DNA of 64,000 nt from Chitinophagaceae bacterium (GCA_020403455.1 JADBXP010000019.1:1-64000), one strand, 5' to 3'. Positions 15,394 through 25,681 are shown, numbered from the stretch's first letter. Notes: generated by a model not told the origin, from the sequence alone. Program-made: numbers and translations.

Positions 15394-16872
15394 TCATCCG
15401 TATATCATTGCAAGACTGTTTCCATCTCGGGTCTCCAGAACCGATTTTCCCATCAGGTATTCATCCACCTTGCGGGCACATTCTCTTCCCTCACTGATTG
15501 CCCATACTACCAATGATTGTCCGCGCCGCATGTCTCCCGCTGTAAATATTTTCGGAATGCTGGTCTGGTACTTGCCTTCTGCTGCTTTTACATTGCCTCT
15601 TTCATCTAACTCGATATCCAGCTGTTGCAATAGGCCCTCTTGCCGGGGAGCAACAAAACCCATCGCCAACAAGGCCAACCCACAAGGTATTTCGCGCTCA
15701 GACCCAGCCACTTCTTCAAAACCCGCATAAGTTCCGTCACCCTTCATTTTCCACTGCAGGTCCACGATGCGCAGTGCTTTTAGATTGCCTGCCTCATCCC
15801 CTATGAATGCCTTGGTAGCGGTGGCCCACTGTCGCTGTACGCCCTCCTCATGGGAAGAGGTTGTCTTTAAGATCATGGGATAAGTTGGCCAGGGCATGCG
15901 CTCTGTTCTATGTGCAGGAGGTTGTGGCAACAATTCAAATTGGGTAACGCCTGCTGCACCCTGTCTGTTCGATGTTCCTACACAGTCACTACCGGTATCT
16001 CCACCTCCAATTACTACGACTTGTTTTCCCTGTGCGCTGATGTCTTCAATAGGTATAGTTTCACCGCTTACCCGTTGGTTTTGTTGTTTGAGAAATTCCA
16101 TTGCAAAATGAACACCTTTTAATTCTCTTCCAGGTATGTTCAGGTCTCTCGGAATTGTTGATCCTCCCGCCAATACGATGGCCTGGTATTCTCTCAAGAG
16201 ATCGTTGATGCTCGTATCTTTTCCAACTTCTACCCCACAACGAAATATAATACCTTCTTTCTCCATCAAATTGATGCGTCTTTCCACCACCCATTTCTCT
16301 AATTTGAAATCAGGTATGCCATAGCGCAACAATCCTCCCGGATGAGCGTCGCGCTCATAAACAATTACTTGATGTCCTGCCTGGTTCAATTGAGCTGCCG
16401 CCGCAAGGCCTGCAGGACCCGAACCAATCACGGCTATCTTTTTTCCTGTGCGTACAAGCGGGGCTTTGGGTTCAACATATCCTTTTTCAAAGGCGATCTC
16501 TATGATGTGTTTTTCTATTTCTTCAATGCTTACAGGAGGTTGATTGATACCCAATACGCAGGCAGACTCACAGGGGGCAGGACAAATCCTCCCGGTGAAT
16601 TCGGGGAAATTATTGGTGGAGGAAAGTATCTCATAGGCCTCCTGCCAGTTTTTGCGATACACCGCATCATTGAACTCGGGTATGATGTTACCCAGCGGAC
16701 AACCGGAATGGCAAAAAGGAACACCACAATTCATGCAACGTGCTGCTTGTTGGTTCAATTTTTCCTCCGTGTAAGGTGCAACGAATTCACGGTAATGTTG
16801 TAACCTTTCCTCCGGGGCTGTTTTTTTCGGTGCCTCTCTGTTGAATTCTATGAATCCTGTTGGTTTTCCCAT
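15394..16872 (-). CDS. gltD: Glutamate synthase (NADPH) small subunit
   Basis: This is a 492-aa protein, the normal length. The N-terminal 4Fe-4S ligands are visible (CMNCGVPFCHSGCPLGNIIP, then RICPAPCESAC). FAD and NADPH binding motifs follow: VIGSGPAGLAAAAQL (about 150) and VIGGGDTGSDCVG (about 290). It passes electrons from NADPH to GltB for converting 2-oxoglutarate plus glutamine to two glutamates. It lies 19 bases behind gltB in the same operon. Confidence 0.97.
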   Translation of the reverse strand: MGKPTGFIEFNREAPKKTAPEERLQHYREFVAPYTEEKLNQQAARCMNCGVPFCHSGCPLGNIIPEFNDAVYRKNWQEAYEILSSTNNFPEFTGRICPAPCESACVLGINQPPVSIEEIEKHIIEIAFEKGYVEPKAPLVRTGKKIAVIGSGPAGLAAAAQLNQAGHQVIVYERDAHPGGLLRYGIPDFKLEKWVVERRINLMEKEGIIFRCGVEVGKDTSINDLLREYQAIVLAGGSTIPRDLNIPGRELKGVHFAMEFLKQQNQRVSGETIPIEDISAQGKQVVVIGGGDTGSDCVGTSNRQGAAGVTQFELLPQPPAHRTERMPWPTYPMILKTTSSHEEGVQRQWATATKAFIGDEAGNLKALRIVDLQWKMKGDGTYAGFEEVAGSEREIPCGLALLAMGFVAPRQEGLLQQLDIELDERGNVKAAEGKYQTSIPKIFTAGDMRRGQSLVVWAISEGRECARKVDEYLMGKSVLETRDGNSLAMIYG

Positions 16873-16891
16873 GTTGTACTTTACTTTTTCC

Positions 16892-19800
16892 TTAGATCGT
16901 TTTGTTAGAAAGAATGGGTTGATCGCTCACTGCTTGCCGTCGCTCCAACACTTTTTTATAATCACGCGGAAATACCTTGACAAAATTTTTCACTTGTTGT
17001 TGCAAGTTCGATAGGATGAATGCCGCTATGCTACTGCCTGTCAGTTGGTGGTGTTTACTTAGCAGATTCTTTAGTAGCACAATGTCTTCAGTCCCCACCG
17101 GATCGAGATCAACCATTTCCCGGTTGCAGTTGCCGGCAAACTGCTCTGCCACATCATATACATAAGCAATTCCTCCACTCATGCCTGCAGCAAAATTTCT
17201 TCCGGTAGCACCCAAGATCACTGCAATCCCACCGGTCATGTACTCGCAGCCATGATCTCCGACGCCTTCTACAACCACACTTGCTCCTGAGTTGCGCACT
17301 GCAAAACGTTCTCCTGCCTTACCACGAATGAAGGCCTCACCGGAAGTAGCTCCGTAAAATGCTACGTTTCCAATGATGATGTTTTCTTCCGGAACGAAAC
17401 TGGACTGGCGGGAAGGATATACAATTAACCGTGCGCCACTCAATCCCTTTCCAAAATAATCATTGGCATCACCTTCGAGCTCGAGCGTTACTCCACGTGC
17501 ATTGAAAGCCCCGAAGCTTTGTCCCGCTGTACCGGCGAATAAAAAATGTATCGTATCATCCGGTAGACCGTCTGCCCGGTATTTTCTACTGATCTCGTTC
17601 GACAGCATAGTGCCCGTGGCCCTGTCTGTATTTTTGATTGGAAAGGAAGCCCGTATTTTTTCTCCCTTTTCAAGGGCCGGTTGTGCTGCTTGCAGCAAAC
17701 GCCAATCGAGTACATCTGATAGTCCGTGATCCTGTGCTTCGCTGTGATATAAACCCGTGTCGGCATCTGCAGGTTCCTTGTATAAAATGGCTGAGAGATC
17801 CAGTCGGCTGTATTTCCAATGATTGATTGATTCGCGCATTTCCAATCCATCTACTTGTCCGACCATCTCTTCAACGCTTCGATAGCCCAGTTCTGCCATT
17901 AGTTCCCTCAGCTCTTGTGTGAGCATGCGGAAAAAATTCACTACGTGATCTGCATTGCCGGTAAACCGTTTGCGTAGCTCGGGGTCTTGGGTAGCAACTC
18001 CAACCGGACAAGTATTGAGATGACATTTGCGCATGAGAATACAACCTTCTACTATCAGCGCTGCAGTGGCTACCCCCCATTCTTCTGCACCGAGCAAAGT
18101 CGCAACCACAATATCACGTGCCGTTTTCATTTGTCCATCTGCCTGTACCACCACGCGGCTGCGCAATTTATTTTTCACCAGTGTCTGGTGTGTTTCTGCA
18201 AGCCCGAGTTCCCAGGGAAGTCCGGCATGGCGAATAGAGCTGATGGGTGATGCACCCGTTCCACCATCAAATCCGGAGATGAGAATTACATCTGCCTTGG
18301 CTTTGGCAACACCTGCCGCAATGGTGCCTACACCTGCTTTCGATACCAGTTTCACATTGATGCGGGCATGGCGGTTGGCATTTTTTAAATCGAAAATCAA
18401 TTGGGCGAGATCTTCGATGGAATAAATATCATGATGCGGAGGTGGAGAGATGAGTCCTACTCCCGGAGTTGCATGTCTCGTTTTGCCGATCCAGTCATCT
18501 ACCTTATGTCCGGGCAGCTGACCACCTTCCCCCGGCTTGGCACCCTGCGCCATTTTGATCTGAAGTTCATCGGCTTCGGTGAGATAGTAACTGGTTACAC
18601 CAAATCTGGCGGAAGCCACTTGCTTGATGGCCGAGCGCATGGAGTCACCATTGGCGAGAGGAGTGTAACGAAGTGCATCTTCACCTCCTTCACCTGTATT
18701 GCTTTTTCCGCCGAGTCGATTCATAGCAATGGCGAGTGTGGTATGGGCTTCCCAGGAGATGGAGCCGAAAGACATAGCACCGGTGGCAAAGCGCCGGTAG
18801 ATATTTTCTGCCGGCTCCACTTCATCAATAGGTATCGATGGTCTGGTTCTCTTCAATTGGAATAAACTGCGCAGGGTGCAAGCTTTCTCACTTTGTTCAT
18901 TGATGAGTCTTGCATATTTTTTGAATGTCTCGTAATCATTGTTGCGTGTGCTGTATTGCAGCAGGTGTATTGTTTGCGGGTTGAAAAGATGTTGTTCACC
19001 TTTTCGTTTCCATTGATAAATTCCGCCTACGGGCAAGCGGTTGACAGGAATTTCCGTGCGACTAAACCCGAAGAAATGCTTGGCCAATGTTTCCCTTGCT
19101 ATCTCATCGAGACCCATGCCACCAATGCGGGAAGTAGCGCCGGAGAAATATTGATCCACTACTTTGGTGTCGAGTCCGATGATCTCAAAAATCTGTGCGC
19201 CCTGATACGATTGTAAGGTCGAGATACCCATTTTGGAGAAGACTTTGAGCAGACCATCATTGACTGCTTTCACATAATTTTTCTTCAATTGGTCGGGGTC
19301 CAGTTCTGTGGAGATTTTGCCGCTTAGTTTCATATCGCGGATACTCGAGAGAGCCAAGTAGGGATTGATGGCAGTGGCACCAAAAGCTAGCAAACAAGCA
19401 AAATGGTGCACCTCCCATACATCACCTGCTTCTACGATGATGCCTACTTTGCCACGATATCCTTTGCGGATAAGGTGATGATGCACCGCACTGGTGGCGA
19501 GAAGAGAAGGGATGGGCGCATGTTCTGAATCGATGGCCCTATCGGTGAGAATGATCACTTCAAACCCGTCTTCCACCGCATCAACGGCATAGCGACAAAG
19601 CCGGTCAAGTCCTTTCTTCAAAGATCCTGCTGCTCCATCGGCCCTGAAGTAAGTTTGTAAGGTTTTTGCCTGGAAGATTCCGGTATCGATGCTGCGGATT
19701 TTTTCCAGCTCATGATTATTCAATACGGGATGTTGAAGTGCCACGCAATGGCAGGATAGGGGATCTTCTATTAGGAGGTTTCCATTGCTGCCTGCGAAAA

Positions 19801-21436
19801 CAGCCAACGACATGACCATGCGTTCCCGGATTGGATCGATGGGTGGGTTGGTTACCTGGGCGAATAGTTGTTTGAAATAATTACTCAGGTGTTGTGGTTG
19901 GTCACTGAGAATCGCGAGGGGTATATCCGTACCCATGGACCCCACAGGTTCTTTACCATCGAGTGCCATGGGGGCAATGATGGTGTCGAGGTCTTCGGTG
20001 CTGTAGCCAAAGGCCTTTTGGTATTTAAGTATCTGATCAGATTCCAGGTGGGTGAACAGAACACGCGGCTCGGGCAATTCTTCCAGCCGGATTTTATATT
20101 TATTCAACCAGGAAGTATAGGGTTTTTTGCTGCAGATGTTCTGCTTCAATTCTTCATCGCTGATGATGCGACCCAATTCCATGTTGACCACAAACATTTT
20201 TCCGGGTTGTAATCTTCCTTTTTCTTTTACCAGTGCCGGATCGATCGGCAATACACCTGTTTCGGATGCCATGATTACCCGTTCATCGTGGGTAACGATG
20301 TAGCGTGAAGGTCGAAGTCCGTTCCTGTCAAGTGTAGCACCAATGATTTTTCCATCGGTAAAAGAGATGGAAGCCGGACCGTCCCAGGGTTCCATCAGGC
20401 AAGCGTGGTATTCGTAAAATGCTTTTTTAATGGGGTCCATTTGGTCATTGCCATCCCATGCTTCCGGTATGAGCATCATCATCACATGTTCCAGTGGTCT
20501 GCCGGTGAGGGTGAGCAGTTCGATCATGTTGTCGAGGCAGGCAGAGTCAGATTGGTTGGGCTGAATGATGGGCAAGAGCATGTCCATTTCTTCCCGGCTG
20601 AAATAAGGGGTGGTGAAGCCTTGTTCACCGGTGCGGAGCCAGTTCAAATTTCCCTGGAGGGTATTTATTTCACCATTGTGCGCTATATAGCGGAAGGGCT
20701 GCGCCAGTTTCCAGGAGGGGAAGGTATTGGTGGCAAAGCGAGAGTGAACGAGCCCAAATGCTGAGACCACCCTTTTATCGCTGAGGTCGGGAAAATAATT
20801 TCTTACCTGCCAGCTGGTAAGTTGGCCCTTATAGACAATTGTTTTGTAAGAAAGGGAAGCAATGTAAAAACCTACCTCATCTTGTTGAACAGTATGTTGG
20901 ATGAGATGGGTGACATGGTTGCGGAGAACGAATAATTTTCTCTCCAATTCATCAGGATTTTGAATGGTATCGGGACAGCCCAGAAATACCTGTTCCATGC
21001 AGGGCACAACGGAAAGGGCGGTTGGACCGATACCCTCTTTGTTAACAGGTACCTTGCGGAAGCCAAGCAGGGGAAGTCCGAGCTTTTCCGCTGTACGAAT
21101 GAAAATATCGCGACAGGCTTCCCGCAGTCTTAAGTCTTGAGGAAAGAAAATACTGCCTACACCATAGCGTCCATAAGCAGGAAGTTGAATGCCCATTTTC
21201 AGGCATTCGTCAAAGAAAAATTCATGGGGCATTTGGAGTAATATGCCTGCCCCATCTCCGGTATTGTTTTCACAACCGCAGGCTCCTCGGTGTTCCATGT
21301 TTTCCAGAACCGTGAGTGCATCGCTGATGTGCTGGTGTGATTTATGTCCGCGTATGCTGGCTACAAAGCCAATGCCACAGGCATCGTGTTCAAAGCGGGG
21401 ATCATACAGGCCGGTGCCTGTGGAAGGGTAAGACAT
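16892..21436 (-). CDS. gltB: Glutamate synthase large subunit
   Basis: This is 1514 aa from ATG 21436 (MSYPSTGTGLYDPRFEHDAC). The track start at 21466 adds ten residues without family support. The N-terminal nucleophile Cys of the type II glutamine amidotransferase is in DACGIGFVAS. The central FMN and 3Fe-4S region shows GGKSNTGEGGED, GFDGGTGASP and the cysteines of CHLNTCPVGVAT. The C-terminal GXGXG beta-helix repeats (GGIAVILGATGRNFAAGMSG) are present. It carries out ammonia transfer from glutamine to 2-oxoglutarate. It is the first gene of gltBD. Confidence 0.97.
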   Translation of the reverse strand: MSYPSTGTGLYDPRFEHDACGIGFVASIRGHKSHQHISDALTVLENMEHRGACGCENNTGDGAGILLQMPHEFFFDECLKMGIQLPAYGRYGVGSIFFPQDLRLREACRDIFIRTAEKLGLPLLGFRKVPVNKEGIGPTALSVVPCMEQVFLGCPDTIQNPDELERKLFVLRNHVTHLIQHTVQQDEVGFYIASLSYKTIVYKGQLTSWQVRNYFPDLSDKRVVSAFGLVHSRFATNTFPSWKLAQPFRYIAHNGEINTLQGNLNWLRTGEQGFTTPYFSREEMDMLLPIIQPNQSDSACLDNMIELLTLTGRPLEHVMMMLIPEAWDGNDQMDPIKKAFYEYHACLMEPWDGPASISFTDGKIIGATLDRNGLRPSRYIVTHDERVIMASETGVLPIDPALVKEKGRLQPGKMFVVNMELGRIISDEELKQNICSKKPYTSWLNKYKIRLEELPEPRVLFTHLESDQILKYQKAFGYSTEDLDTIIAPMALDGKEPVGSMGTDIPLAILSDQPQHLSNYFKQLFAQVTNPPIDPIRERMVMSLAVFAGSNGNLLIEDPLSCHCVALQHPVLNNHELEKIRSIDTGIFQAKTLQTYFRADGAAGSLKKGLDRLCRYAVDAVEDGFEVIILTDRAIDSEHAPIPSLLATSAVHHHLIRKGYRGKVGIIVEAGDVWEVHHFACLLAFGATAINPYLALSSIRDMKLSGKISTELDPDQLKKNYVKAVNDGLLKVFSKMGISTLQSYQGAQIFEIIGLDTKVVDQYFSGATSRIGGMGLDEIARETLAKHFFGFSRTEIPVNRLPVGGIYQWKRKGEQHLFNPQTIHLLQYSTRNNDYETFKKYARLINEQSEKACTLRSLFQLKRTRPSIPIDEVEPAENIYRRFATGAMSFGSISWEAHTTLAIAMNRLGGKSNTGEGGEDALRYTPLANGDSMRSAIKQVASARFGVTSYYLTEADELQIKMAQGAKPGEGGQLPGHKVDDWIGKTRHATPGVGLISPPPHHDIYSIEDLAQLIFDLKNANRHARINVKLVSKAGVGTIAAGVAKAKADVILISGFDGGTGASPISSIRHAGLPWELGLAETHQTLVKNKLRSRVVVQADGQMKTARDIVVATLLGAEEWGVATAALIVEGCILMRKCHLNTCPVGVATQDPELRKRFTGNADHVVNFFRMLTQELRELMAELGYRSVEEMVGQVDGLEMRESINHWKYSRLDLSAILYKEPADADTGLYHSEAQDHGLSDVLDWRLLQAAQPALEKGEKIRASFPIKNTDRATGTMLSNEISRKYRADGLPDDTIHFLFAGTAGQSFGAFNARGVTLELEGDANDYFGKGLSGARLIVYPSRQSSFVPEENIIIGNVAFYGATSGEAFIRGKAGERFAVRNSGASVVVEGVGDHGCEYMTGGIAVILGATGRNFAAGMSGGIAYVYDVAEQFAGNCNREMVDLDPVGTEDIVLLKNLLSKHHQLTGSSIAAFILSNLQQQVKNFVKVFPRDYKKVLERRQAVSDQPILSNKTI

Positions 21437-21466
21437 ACCGATCGGTTTGAGGGCTAAAAAATGCAA

Positions 21467-21681
21467 AGGCAGTATTCGTCAACGGAAATTACTAATAAAT
21501 TGCCAATAAATATGAATAATTATTAACACAATATTGACTTTTTTAAAAACTATTCAATGAATAAGACAAATATTAGATAATGTATAACAAATAATGTCAA
21601 TTGGCTAATAAAGGGAGATGAGTTGCCCAAGCAGCTTATCCAGATGCCTCTTTAAATGAAAAATCAATTGGTGGGAAATTC
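21467..21681 (-). other. AT-rich gltBD upstream region
   Basis: About 200 bases separate gltB from ispE. The region is strongly AT-rich and no gene is seen. It should hold the gltBD promoter, but no clear TAnnTTTG box stands out. Confidence 0.4.
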
Positions 21682-22515
21682 TTACACCATTACTTCTACC
21701 CAATGCTGGGTACAGCCCGTAAATGTATGGGTGGGTTGAGCCGCACCGGGCGGGAAGAGTCCATACAGCGTACTACCACTTCCACTCATGGAAGCATACA
21801 CTGCGCCGGACAGATACATTTTTTCTTTCAGTGAGGCCAGTTCGGGATGCAGTGGGAAGACAGAATCTTCAAATTGATTGCGGATATGATTTTTCCATTC
21901 GCTGATGGGCAGGGAAAGGAGTTGTTCAAGCGGCACTGACAAAGGTTGAGGAATTACCCGGGAGAAGGCTGCTGCAGTTGAGACATGAATACCCGGATGC
22001 ACCAACAATACCCGGAAACCTTCGAGGGGAACATTCACAGGTTGGAGTATTTCCCCCCGGCCTTCGGCGAGGGAGGGGACAGGGTGTAGGAAGAAGGGAC
22101 AATCGCTGCCGAGTTGCAGTGCGATGCTCTGCAGGGTTGTCATTGGAATCTCCGTGCGAGTGAGTTGGCGCAGGAGCAGCAGCATGTTACTGCCATCTGA
22201 ACTTCCACCTCCCAGTCCGGCACCCATGGGAATTACTTTGTGCAGGTGCATTTGTACGCGTGGTAATGCCGGATCATGTTGTCGCAATAATTGCCAGGCA
22301 CGAACACAAAGATTGTCTTTGCTGTCACCCGCAACAGGTAGTCCGCTACTGGAGAATTGCACATCTTCATTGCTGTCTGTATGGACTGCGATACATTCAA
22401 TGGCATCACACAATTGCACAGGAAGGAACAGGGTAGAAAGATCGTGGTAGCCGTCGGATCTTTTAGCGGTAATATATAAACCCAGGTTGATCTTAGCGGG
22501 CGGAAAAGCGACCAT
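21682..22515 (-). CDS. ispE: 4-diphosphocytidyl-2-C-methyl-D-erythritol kinase
   Basis: This is about 277 aa. The substrate-binding N-terminus (FPPAKINLGLYITAKRSDGY) and the GHMP kinase ATP loop PMGAGLGGGSSDGS (about 95-108) are typical, as is the C-terminal MSGSGSTLYGLF. It phosphorylates CDP-ME in the MEP isoprenoid pathway. The ATG at 22515 (MVAFPPAKINL) fits the family better than 22521. It lies 36 bases behind the bifunctional nuclease gene and may be co-transcribed. Confidence 0.95.
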   Translation of the reverse strand: MVAFPPAKINLGLYITAKRSDGYHDLSTLFLPVQLCDAIECIAVHTDSNEDVQFSSSGLPVAGDSKDNLCVRAWQLLRQHDPALPRVQMHLHKVIPMGAGLGGGSSDGSNMLLLLRQLTRTEIPMTTLQSIALQLGSDCPFFLHPVPSLAEGRGEILQPVNVPLEGFRVLLVHPGIHVSTAAAFSRVIPQPLSVPLEQLLSLPISEWKNHIRNQFEDSVFPLHPELASLKEKMYLSGAVYASMSGSGSTLYGLFPPGAAQPTHTFTGCTQHWVEVMV

Positions 22516-22551
22516 GGTCAATGGGTTGATGTACCGGTTATTTTTTGCCGG

Positions 22552-23142
22552 TTATTTTCTCTTATTGATTTCATCGCGGATGGCGATGGCCCTGATATAA
22601 TCTTCCTGGTCCAAAACTTCCTGCAACAGCTGTTCCAATTCTTCCAGCGACATGCGGGATAAATTGCCGGAGGCAAGTGCGGAACTTTTTTCCGGTTCTT
22701 CCGGCTCAGGAGAAAAAGCGGGCTCATTCATTCTCTTATCCTGCTTATCTAATTTCTTCAACACATCTTCGTAGATATAGATCGGACACCCAAAGCGAAC
22801 AGCAAGGGCCAATGCATCACTGGTTCTGCTATCGATTTCAATGATATCATTCTCCGTGTGGCAAATCAGTTTGGAATAAAAAATTCCTTCCTGCACATCA
22901 CTGATGACAATTTCCTGTAAGTCCACATTCACTGCCTTCATGAAATTTTTCATAAGGTCATGCGTCAGTGGTCTGCTGATCTGCATATTCTCGAGAACAA
23001 CTGCGATCGATTGTGCTTCCAATGGTCCGATCACGATGGGCAGACGCTGTGATCCATTCACTTCCGCCAGCACGATTGCATAGGAAGTGGATTGGGTAAC
23101 GCTGTGTGAAAGGGCTACAATTTCAAGTTCTATCTTTCTCAT
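22552..23142 (-). CDS. Bifunctional nuclease family protein (DUF151) with UVR-type C-terminus
   Basis: This is 196 aa from ATG 23142 (MRKIELEIVALSHSVTQSTS). The track start 60 bases upstream is disfavoured because a TATTTTTG promoter box lies within that extension. Residues 1-130 are the DUF151 domain (RLPIVIGPLEAQSIAVVLEN, DSRTSDALALAVRFGCPIYI). The last 40 residues (MSLEELEQLLQEVLDQEDYI, AIAIRDEINKRK) resemble a UvrB/UvrC helical motif. The family has reported nuclease activity, but the cellular role is not settled. Confidence 0.9.
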   Translation of the reverse strand: MRKIELEIVALSHSVTQSTSYAIVLAEVNGSQRLPIVIGPLEAQSIAVVLENMQISRPLTHDLMKNFMKAVNVDLQEIVISDVQEGIFYSKLICHTENDIIEIDSRTSDALALAVRFGCPIYIYEDVLKKLDKQDKRMNEPAFSPEPEEPEKSSALASGNLSRMSLEELEQLLQEVLDQEDYIRAIAIRDEINKRK

Positions 23143-23149
23143 GGGTAGA

Positions 23150-23157
23150 CAAAAATA
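23150..23157 (-). promoter_or_regulatory. -7 promoter box of the bifunctional nuclease gene
   Basis: TATTTTTG on the minus strand fits TAnnTTTG and ends 7 bases before ATG 23142. It argues for the inner start codon. Confidence 0.5.
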
Positions 23158-23236
23158 CTTGAATTTGGCGGATTGTAAAACAAGAACCTCCAAAACAACC
23201 ATCGGATATTACTGGTGCCGATAAGTCCGGTTACAG

Positions 23237-23244
23237 TACTTTTG
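23237..23244 (+). promoter_or_regulatory. -7 promoter box of the ABC-F gene
   Basis: TACTTTTG fits TAnnTTTG and ends 4 bases before ATG 23249, so transcription would begin at or very near the start codon. Confidence 0.5.
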
Positions 23245-23248
23245 CAAC

Positions 23249-25174
23249 ATGCATTATGTATCAGCGGAGGGATTGACAAAAAGTTATGGGGCTGAACCCC
23301 TTTTTCGTTCCATTTCCTTTCACATCAGCGAGGGAGATAAGATTGGGCTCATCGCCCGCAACGGCGTGGGGAAGTCCACCTTATTGCGCATTTTGAGCGG
23401 TCAAGAACCGCCGGATGAGGGAAAATTGTTCATTCACAAAGACCTGACGGTGGCCCTGTTCGAGCAAGACCCTGTTTTCAATGAAGAGGGTCTGGTCAGT
23501 GACCAGCTTTTTCATTCCAACCACCCCGTGGTACAATTGATACGTGCTTATGAAAATGCCGTGGAAGAGCAAGATGAGGCTTCGCTGCCTGAACTCCTTG
23601 ATCGCATGGATACCTTGCAGGCATGGGATTTCGAGGTGAAGGTGAAGCAGATTGTTACCCGACTGGAAATCAATTTTCTTCGGCGGCCAGTAAGGGAACT
23701 GAGTGGTGGACAAAGAAAGCGGCTTGCACTGGCGCGTACATTGATTGATATCGGATTCGATCACCGGCATACTTTATTGATGATGGACGAGCCGACCAAT
23801 CACCTCGACGTAGAGATGATAGAATGGCTGGAGCATTATCTGCGCCAGGAAAGAGTTACTCTTTTGTTGGTTACCCACGATCGCTATTTTCTCGATGCAG
23901 TGACAGATGAGATCTGGGAACTGGAACGCGAGCACCTCTATGTATATAAAGGCGATTATGCCCATTATATGGAAACCAAGGCTGCACGTTTGGAAAGTGA
24001 ACAGGCAGGCTGGGAGAAGGCCCGCAATCTTTATCGCAAGGAATTGGAATGGATGCGCAAACAACCACGGGCGCGCACTACCAAAAGCAAGAGCCGCCAG
24101 GAAAATTTTTATCAGCTGGAAACACAGGCAGCCAAAAAACCTGCGGAAGCAGCCCTGCAATTACAAATGAAAATGAGCCGGCTCGGTGGAAAAATTGTCG
24201 AGCTGAAAAAAGTGTACAAGAGTTACGGCGATCAATGCATCCTGAAAGGTTTTGATTACACATTCAGTCCGGGCGAACGGGTCGGGGTAATCGGCCGTAA
24301 CGGCGTCGGGAAATCTACTTTTTTACAAATATTACAGCAACTGGTTCCACCGGATAGCGGGAAAGTCAACATAGGAGAGACGGTAGTGTTCGGGCATTTT
24401 TCTCAACAGGGATTGACCATACGTGAGAATGTTCGCGTAATCGAGTATGTAAAATCCATCGCTGAAAATTTTCCACTGGCTTCCGGTGGAAGTCTCAGTG
24501 CAGCTCAGTTCCTGGAATTGTTTCTCTTTCCCCCCGCCAAGCAATATACGATGCTGGAATCGCTGAGTGGTGGAGAGAAAAAGCGGTTACAGTTGCTGAC
24601 GGTTCTGTTTGCCAATCCGAATTTTTTGATCCTCGATGAGCCAACCAATGACCTGGATTTGCCTACGTTGGCTGTCCTGGAAAATTTTCTTTATGAATTT
24701 TCAGGATGTGTTCTGATCGTATCGCATGACCGGTATTTCATGGATCGTTTGGTGGATCATTTATTGGTGTTGGAAGGAGAGGGGGTCATACGTGATTTCC
24801 CCGGAAACTATACCCAATACAGGTTCTGGCAACAGGAACAGGAGAAGACTGATCAGATGAAGAAAGAGCAGCCCAAATTGCAGGAGGAGAAGACCGAAGC
24901 CCTTGCTGCTGGACAGTCTGTACCATCTGCTGCTCCGGCATCGGTTGTAAAACGCAAAATGAGTTACAAGGAAAAAAGAGAATGGGAACAGATTGAAAAA
25001 GATTTGGCAAGATTGAATGCAGAAAAGGATGCTCTGCTGCAGAAGATGAGCAAGGGAGATCTTCCGTTCAACGAACTTGAGTCTGCAGGTCAGCAAATGA
25101 CGCAGGTGCAAATGTCATTGGATGAATTGGAAATGCGTTGGCTGGAGTTGAGTGAATTATTGCCAGCAGGTTGA
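23249..25174 (+). CDS. ABC-F family ATP-binding protein
   Basis: This is a 641-aa protein with two ATPase domains and no membrane segments. Domain 1 has Walker A GRNGVGKST-like text (ARNGVGKSTLLRIL), signature LSGGQRKRLALARTL and Walker B LLMMDEPTNHLD. Domain 2 repeats these (GRNGVGKSTFLQIL, LSGGEKKRLQLL, LILDEPTNDLD). Between them is the inter-domain linker with Arg/Lys-rich RKQPRARTTKSKSRQ, and the C-terminus (about 570-640) is coiled coil as in Uup. ABC-F proteins act on ribosomes or, for Uup, on DNA-transposition-related functions. It is divergent to the bifunctional nuclease gene. Confidence 0.95.
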   Translation: MHYVSAEGLTKSYGAEPLFRSISFHISEGDKIGLIARNGVGKSTLLRILSGQEPPDEGKLFIHKDLTVALFEQDPVFNEEGLVSDQLFHSNHPVVQLIRAYENAVEEQDEASLPELLDRMDTLQAWDFEVKVKQIVTRLEINFLRRPVRELSGGQRKRLALARTLIDIGFDHRHTLLMMDEPTNHLDVEMIEWLEHYLRQERVTLLLVTHDRYFLDAVTDEIWELEREHLYVYKGDYAHYMETKAARLESEQAGWEKARNLYRKELEWMRKQPRARTTKSKSRQENFYQLETQAAKKPAEAALQLQMKMSRLGGKIVELKKVYKSYGDQCILKGFDYTFSPGERVGVIGRNGVGKSTFLQILQQLVPPDSGKVNIGETVVFGHFSQQGLTIRENVRVIEYVKSIAENFPLASGGSLSAAQFLELFLFPPAKQYTMLESLSGGEKKRLQLLTVLFANPNFLILDEPTNDLDLPTLAVLENFLYEFSGCVLIVSHDRYFMDRLVDHLLVLEGEGVIRDFPGNYTQYRFWQQEQEKTDQMKKEQPKLQEEKTEALAAGQSVPSAAPASVVKRKMSYKEKREWEQIEKDLARLNAEKDALLQKMSKGDLPFNELESAGQQMTQVQMSLDELEMRWLELSELLPAG

Positions 25175-25223
25175 TAAACCTACATGAACCCCCCATGAAC
25201 CCTACCTGAACCCAACTTGAACC

Positions 25224-25658
25224 TTACGTGAAGCTGATCAACTCGACTTCAAATACCAGGGTGCTGTTCGGGCCAATGTGGCTGCCCACTTGTCTGTCAC
25301 CATAGCCCAGCTGGGGAGGAATGAACAATCGCCATTTACTGCCAACGGGCATTAATTGCAGGGCTTCCGTCCAGCCTTTGATAACAGCTGACAGGGGGAA
25401 ACTCGCTGGTTGTTGTCTTTGAACAGAACTATCGAATACAGTACCATCAATTAGGGTACCATGGTAATGACAAGTAACTTTATTGTGCAGACTTGGTTTT
25501 GGACCATCACCCATATGTAGCACTTCATATTGAAGTCCGCTCGTCAAACTCACAACACCTTCTTTTTGTGCATTGTTTGCCAGAAAGGTTTGTCCTGCTT
25601 CCAGGTTGGCTTTGGCCTGTGCCGTCTTTTTTTGAGCGAGGAAATCAGCTATTCCCAT
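25224..25658 (-). CDS. FKBP-type peptidyl-prolyl cis-trans isomerase
   Basis: This is 144 aa from ATG 25658 (MGIADFLAQKKTAQAKANLE); the track start at 25676 is a TTG. The N-terminal helix is followed by the FKBP domain: VTCHYHGTLIDGTVFDSSVQ, FPLSAVIKGWTEALQLMPVG, SKWRLFIPPQLGYGDRQVG and LVFEVELISF. It has no signal peptide, so it is a cytoplasmic foldase of the FklB/Mip-like type. It follows a small gene by about 20 bases. Confidence 0.94.
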   Translation of the reverse strand: MGIADFLAQKKTAQAKANLEAGQTFLANNAQKEGVVSLTSGLQYEVLHMGDGPKPSLHNKVTCHYHGTLIDGTVFDSSVQRQQPASFPLSAVIKGWTEALQLMPVGSKWRLFIPPQLGYGDRQVGSHIGPNSTLVFEVELISFT

Positions 25659-25673
25659 AGATTTTATTTTTTG

Positions 25674-25681
25674 CAAAATTA
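25674..25681 (-). promoter_or_regulatory. Candidate -7 box of the FKBP gene
   Basis: TAATTTTG on the minus strand fits TAnnTTTG and lies 15 bases before ATG 25658. It overlaps the end of the preceding small gene. Confidence 0.45.

Noticed and set aside
15332-21431. Many long ORFs opposite gltD and gltB (for example 16342..16803, 18401..18865, 19868..20212)
   Set aside because: They are shadows in high-coding-density genes; the gltB/gltD frames carry continuous family motifs.
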